Assembly: GCF_000421225.1 (NCBI RefSeq) | Contig: NZ_ATWL01000004.1 | Location: 235,499 to 299,498, forward strand | DNA length: 64,000 bases | Origin: Ruania albidiflava DSM 18029 | GTDB taxonomy: Bacteria; Actinomycetota; Actinomycetes; Actinomycetales; Beutenbergiaceae | Direction of reading: 5' to 3' | Part shown: piece by piece, positions 61,198 to 64,000 of the stretch | How the letters are laid out: each line of letters begins with the position of its first letter | Position numbering within the stretch: position 1 is the stretch's first letter | Made by a program: the position numbers and the translations under genes | The notes under the pieces: model-generated | What the model saw: only the letters and a program-made list of their open reading frames with translations | Database searches by the model: none | Told to the model about the DNA's origin: nothing

Positions 61198-61306
61198 CCG
61201 GCCTCGGGAGCGGCTCTGTCGGGAATCTTCTCCGGCTCGACGGCGTTGCTTGCGGTGGCAGGGCGGGCTCGCCCGCTGTCGTCGCTTCTCAAGGAGACCC
61301 CAGACC

Positions 61307-62287
61307 ATGACGCCCGTGCTCTCCCTGCTGGACCTCGCCGTCGTCGGACGTGAGCAGACCGTGCAGGAGGGGCTAGCCGGCACGGTGGCCCTGGCCCAGG
61401 CGGCCGAGCGGTGCGGGTACGAACGCGTCTGGTACGCCGAGCACCACAACAACCCGTCGATCGCTTCCTCGGCCACCAGCGTGCTGATCGCGCACGTGGC
61501 CGCGCACACCGAGAGCATCCGACTCGGCGCCGGGGGAGTGATGCTGCCCAACCATGCGCCGCTGATCATCGCCGAGCAGTACGGCACGCTAGCCAGCCTG
61601 CACCCGGGGCGGATCGACCTGGGACTGGGACGAGCACCGGGCACCGACCCGACCACGATGCGCGCCCTGCGCCGGGACGCCCGCAGCGCTGAGAGCTTCC
61701 CGGACGACGTCGCCGAGCTCGGCGCCTACCTGCGCGGCGAGTCGCTGCTGCCGGGGGTGAACGCGTACCCGGGCAAGGGCACCGACGTGCCGCTGTACAT
61801 CCTCGGCTCGTCGCTCTTCGGGGCGAAGCTGGCCGCGGCGATGGGGCTGCCGTACGCGTTCGCCTCGCACTTCGCACCCGCTGCGCTGGAGGATGCCGTG
61901 GCTGCCTACCGCAGCGAGTTCCGGCCTTCCGAACAGCTCGCCGAACCGTACGTGATCGCCGGGGTGGGTGCGATCGCCACGGACACCGGTGAGGAGGCCG
62001 CGGCTCAGCTGCTGACCGCCCAGCGGCGCCGGGTGCAGCTGCTGCTGCCGCCGGGGCGCACGCTCACCGACGAGGAGGCCGACGCCGTGCTCGCTTCTCC
62101 GCACGGCCGGCAGATGATGGACATGATGCGCTACACGGCCGTCGGTACCGCTGGGGAGGTCGGCACCTACCTGACCGCGTTCGCTGAGCACGCCCGTGCC
62201 GACGAGCTGATCATCGCCCTGCACGCCGACCAGGTGGACCAGCGCGTGCGCGCCGCGGAGATCATCGCCGAGGCGATGGCCGGCTGA
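61307..62287 (+). CDS. Luciferase-like (LLM class) flavin-dependent monooxygenase
   Basis: 326 residues from ATG 61307 with AAGGAG upstream. It opens [19 protein letters not shown] and has [40 protein letters not shown] and [14 protein letters not shown], typical of the common SSfam1 group of bacterial luciferase-like oxidoreductases. It uses FMN or F420, and the substrate is unknown. It is monocistronic and its stop touches the convergent gene. The leader region carries the tandem and dispersed repeats. Confidence 0.9.
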   Translation: MTPVLSLLDLAVVGREQTVQEGLAGTVALAQAAERCGYERVWYAEHHNNPSIASSATSVLIAHVAAHTESIRLGAGGVMLPNHAPLIIAEQYGTLASLHPGRIDLGLGRAPGTDPTTMRALRRDARSAESFPDDVAELGAYLRGESLLPGVNAYPGKGTDVPLYILGSSLFGAKLAAAMGLPYAFASHFAPAALEDAVAAYRSEFRPSEQLAEPYVIAGVGAIATDTGEEAAAQLLTAQRRRVQLLLPPGRTLTDEEADAVLASPHGRQMMDMMRYTAVGTAGEVGTYLTAFAEHARADELIIALHADQVDQRVRAAEIIAEAMAG

Positions 62288-63325
62288 TCAGCGGAGCTCT
62301 CGGACGGTGCGCCAGCTCAGCGCCGCGATGATGGCGGAGACGAGCAGCCAGAGGCCGCCCCAGAGGGACGGGGTGCCGTCGAGCACGGTGATGACGTTAT
62401 AGCTGAGCACGCCGAGTGCGCCAGCGGTGGTCAACCAGGCGGTCCGTCGTGCCCGAACTGCACGGTCCTCCTCGAAGCGTTGGGCATAGGCGCGCGGTGG
62501 GCCGAACTCGGCCGGCAACGAGGTACCGGCGTCCTGTGCGTGCTCCTTCGCCTCCGCCAGGACGGTCGCGATGCGCGCGCCGGTCATGTCACCACGGGTG
62601 CGCAGCGCCGATCCCAGCGCTGCGAGCCACTCGTCGTCGGACAAGGGTTCCTGCGTGCCCGCTCGGCGCGGCTGCTCGCGCCACAGCTGGGCAACGATCC
62701 AGGCGAGCAGACCGTAGCCGACCATGGCCCCAAGTGCACCCAGTGGTGCGCGCGGCCCGAGCACGATCCCGTTGCCCACTGCGAACGTGCCCACTGTGAC
62801 GGCGACGCCGACCGCCCCGACCAGGACGGCCGCGATCACCCCGCCGGGGTGCGAGCGGCGTGCGCGTGCGGCCGTGAACGTGGCCTCGACCGCCCGCGAC
62901 GTCACCGCCAGCGCCAGCGGTGCGGCGAGCCCGGCGAGGGTGAACGGATCGCTCCACGACCACGTGATCAGCTCATAGACGAAGAACAACCCGCTGTACA
63001 GGCTCGCGATGATGAGGGTCTCGATGACCAGGTCCCGGCGGACGGCGGTCGGTGCGGCGGTCTGCTCCGTACCCTCCTCCCGCCACCGGGACCGGTGCTC
63101 GGCGGCCCACTCGTCCGGGTCTCCCAGCAGCGTCTGTGCCGGTTCTCCGGCGTCCGAGACCTGCGCGGCCGCCTCCTCCAGCGCCTCGACCACACGAGCC
63201 TCCAGCACATCGGCGATGAGCAGCGCTGCGGCGCCCCGGCGCGCCCAGTCGGTGTCCTCCGGTGCTCCGCGTGCTGCCCCCACGCGATCGATCGCCGCAG
63301 CCACGTCCGTTGCTTGCTGCCTCAT
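62288..63325 (-). CDS. Multi-pass membrane protein coupled to a PadR regulator
   Basis: 345 residues. A cytoplasmic helical N-terminus (1-95), then hydrophobic segments at about 100-125, 130-150, 165-190 and 195-215, a soluble stretch with LSDDEWLAALGSALRTRGD, and two C-terminal helices (about 295-340). Similar proteins encoded directly after PadR repressors are common in actinobacteria and are thought to be their main targets; none has a defined activity that I know of. ATG 63325 overlaps the PadR stop by four bases. Its stop abuts that of the convergent monooxygenase. Confidence 0.7.
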   Translation of the reverse strand: MRQQATDVAAAIDRVGAARGAPEDTDWARRGAAALLIADVLEARVVEALEEAAAQVSDAGEPAQTLLGDPDEWAAEHRSRWREEGTEQTAAPTAVRRDLVIETLIIASLYSGLFFVYELITWSWSDPFTLAGLAAPLALAVTSRAVEATFTAARARRSHPGGVIAAVLVGAVGVAVTVGTFAVGNGIVLGPRAPLGALGAMVGYGLLAWIVAQLWREQPRRAGTQEPLSDDEWLAALGSALRTRGDMTGARIATVLAEAKEHAQDAGTSLPAEFGPPRAYAQRFEEDRAVRARRTAWLTTAGALGVLSYNVITVLDGTPSLWGGLWLLVSAIIAALSWRTVRELR

Positions 63326-63681
63326 CGCTCACCCTTCTCTGCTGGGGAGGTGTCCATGGTCGGGTCCAAGGCTGCGACGAGGCGCCGCCAGGCGGTGCGT
63401 TCCTCACTGAGCCGGGCGCGGCCGGCATCGGTGAGGCGATAGGTGCGTCGGCCCGGCCCGCGCTCACCCTGCACCCAGGACGCGTCCACCGACCCTGCGG
63501 CCTCCAGCGAGGACAGCAGGGGATACAAGGAGCCGCCCTTGGGTCTGCCCAGACCGCGCTGCTCCAGCTGTTCGGCGATCGCGTACCCGTGCAAGTCTTC
63601 CTCCGCCAGGCAGGCCAGCACCCCGGTGCCGAGTGCGGCGCGCACCCACGGCAGTGGCCACTGCGGATCGAGATCATTCAC
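63322..63681 (-). CDS. PadR-family transcriptional regulator
   Basis: 119 residues from GTG 63681. The winged helix reads LGTGVLACLAEEDLHGYAIA, LGRPKGGSLYPLLSSLEAAG and GPGRRTYRLTDAGRARL, the full PadR-N signature. It has a perfect -10 TATACT overlapping a palindrome. The gene probably represses itself and the coupled membrane protein, a common arrangement for stress- or ligand-responsive PadR modules. Confidence 0.92.
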   Translation of the reverse strand: MNDLDPQWPLPWVRAALGTGVLACLAEEDLHGYAIAEQLEQRGLGRPKGGSLYPLLSSLEAAGSVDASWVQGERGPGRRTYRLTDAGRARLSEERTAWRRLVAALDPTMDTSPAEKGER

Positions 63682-63685
63682 GTAT

Positions 63686-63706
63686 CTAAGTATAGAGCGT
63701 ACTTAG
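63686..63706. promoter_or_regulatory. PadR autoregulatory operator and leaderless promoter
   Basis: CTAAGTA (63686-63692) and TACTTAG (63700-63706) form an inverted repeat spaced by 7 bases. It overlaps the minus-strand -10 TATACT (63689-63694), which ends 7 bases before GTG 63681. Confidence 0.6.
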
Positions 63707-63782
63707 TGGGCGGCGAGAATCGCCGACTAGGTGTACCCGGCCAGGAGGTTGGTAGCACTCGGCGGGTCTGGTTGACCTAGGA

Positions 63783-63838
63783 GGAGCCTCCGAGTGGGGT
63801 GTGGCTGTTCGAAGGCTGCACCACCACAAGGAGGCTCC
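63783..63838 (+). promoter_or_regulatory. Hairpin sequestering the transposase ribosome-binding site
   Basis: GGAGCCTCC (63783-63791) is the reverse complement of GGAGGCTCC (63830-63838). The right arm covers most of the Shine-Dalgarno AAGGAGG, which ends five bases before GTG 63839. A long read-in transcript would hide the site, while a short one starting inside would not. Confidence 0.5.
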
Positions 63839-64000
63839 GTGTCACACCATAATGCCCGCCTGACCTTCTATGGTCGGCGTCTGATCGTCGACCGTCACCG
63901 GGATGGTTGGAAGCAGGCCCACATCGCTGCCGCGATGGGTGTGTCCCGCAAGTGCGTCAAGACCTGGATCGACCGCTACCAGGCTGAGGGCGAAGGGGGG
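63839..64000 (+). mobile_element. IS481-family transposase, 5' end (cut by window edge)
   Basis: The 54 codons present read as an N-terminal helix-turn-helix of IS481/IS3-type transposases: GRRLIVDRHRDGWKQAHIAA, MGVSRKCVKTWIDRYQAEGE. The catalytic DDE domain is outside the window. GTG 63839 has AAGGAGG upstream inside a hairpin. The left terminal inverted repeat should lie in 63720-63800 but cannot be fixed without the right end. Confidence 0.8.

Noticed and set aside
61032..61200. CRISPR array
   Set aside because: Units are contiguous with no unique spacers and no cas genes are near.

Overview
The window reads as chromosomal DNA of a very high-GC actinobacterium. Third codon positions are almost all G or C, GTG starts are common, and the gene families fit: a 1605-residue NAD-dependent glutamate dehydrogenase, an LpqY-SugABC type importer and a GlpD2-like dehydrogenase. 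The gene mix suggests a saprophytic Micrococcales relative (Ruania/Beutenbergia type), but that placement is inference. No rRNA, tRNA, CRISPR array or prophage was seen. At least a dozen genes have a TANNNT-like -10 box ending 6-8 bases before the start codon, which points to leaderless transcripts and fixes several starts.

Layout. 1-6240: a DUF1524/HNH-type secreted protein cut by the left edge, a rubrerythrin-VIT1 membrane protein, a zinc-ribbon hypothetical, an APP1-like phosphatase and a two-component pair. 6440-17260: a carbohydrate block with an MFS transporter, GH2, DUF2804, a CDF transporter, GH42 and GH78. 17280-21980: a penicillin-binding lipoprotein with a membrane partner, divergent from a LysR regulator and a class-A beta-lactamase-like protein. 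22040-26860: NAD-glutamate dehydrogenase. 27060-31800: an almost complete non-phosphorylating L-fucose-type pathway (mutarotase, dehydrogenase, lactonase, SDR, FAH hydrolase) with a divergent GntR regulator; the sugar-acid dehydratase is missing. 33960-40420: a NarL-type kinase and a response regulator separated by an intact LpqY-SugABC-like importer. 40390-43260: two dehydrogenases and an IclR regulator.

43268-47507 is the oddest segment. A ketose 3-epimerase, two ribose-type permeases and an ATPase that has lost its N-terminal part lie between two 77-bp direct repeats (76 of 77 bases identical). Each repeat carries a stop codon plus a terminator hairpin. The second copy abuts the broken ATPase on one side and ends glpD on the other.

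47500-61020 looks like one polyol-phosphate or glycerophosphodiester catabolic region: glpD, a DeoR regulator, and a leftward operon (two permeases, a Tat-type lipoprotein, a glycerophosphodiesterase and an FGGY kinase). From the same control region a rightward series starts: RpiB-like isomerase, IMPase-like, YmdB-like, AraL-like HAD and AraM-like glycerol-1-phosphate dehydrogenase. A perfect 20-bp palindrome sits at the leftward promoter. 61020-64000: tandem repeats and a dispersed repeat, a luciferase-like monooxygenase, a PadR regulator with a membrane partner, and the left end of an IS481-type transposase.
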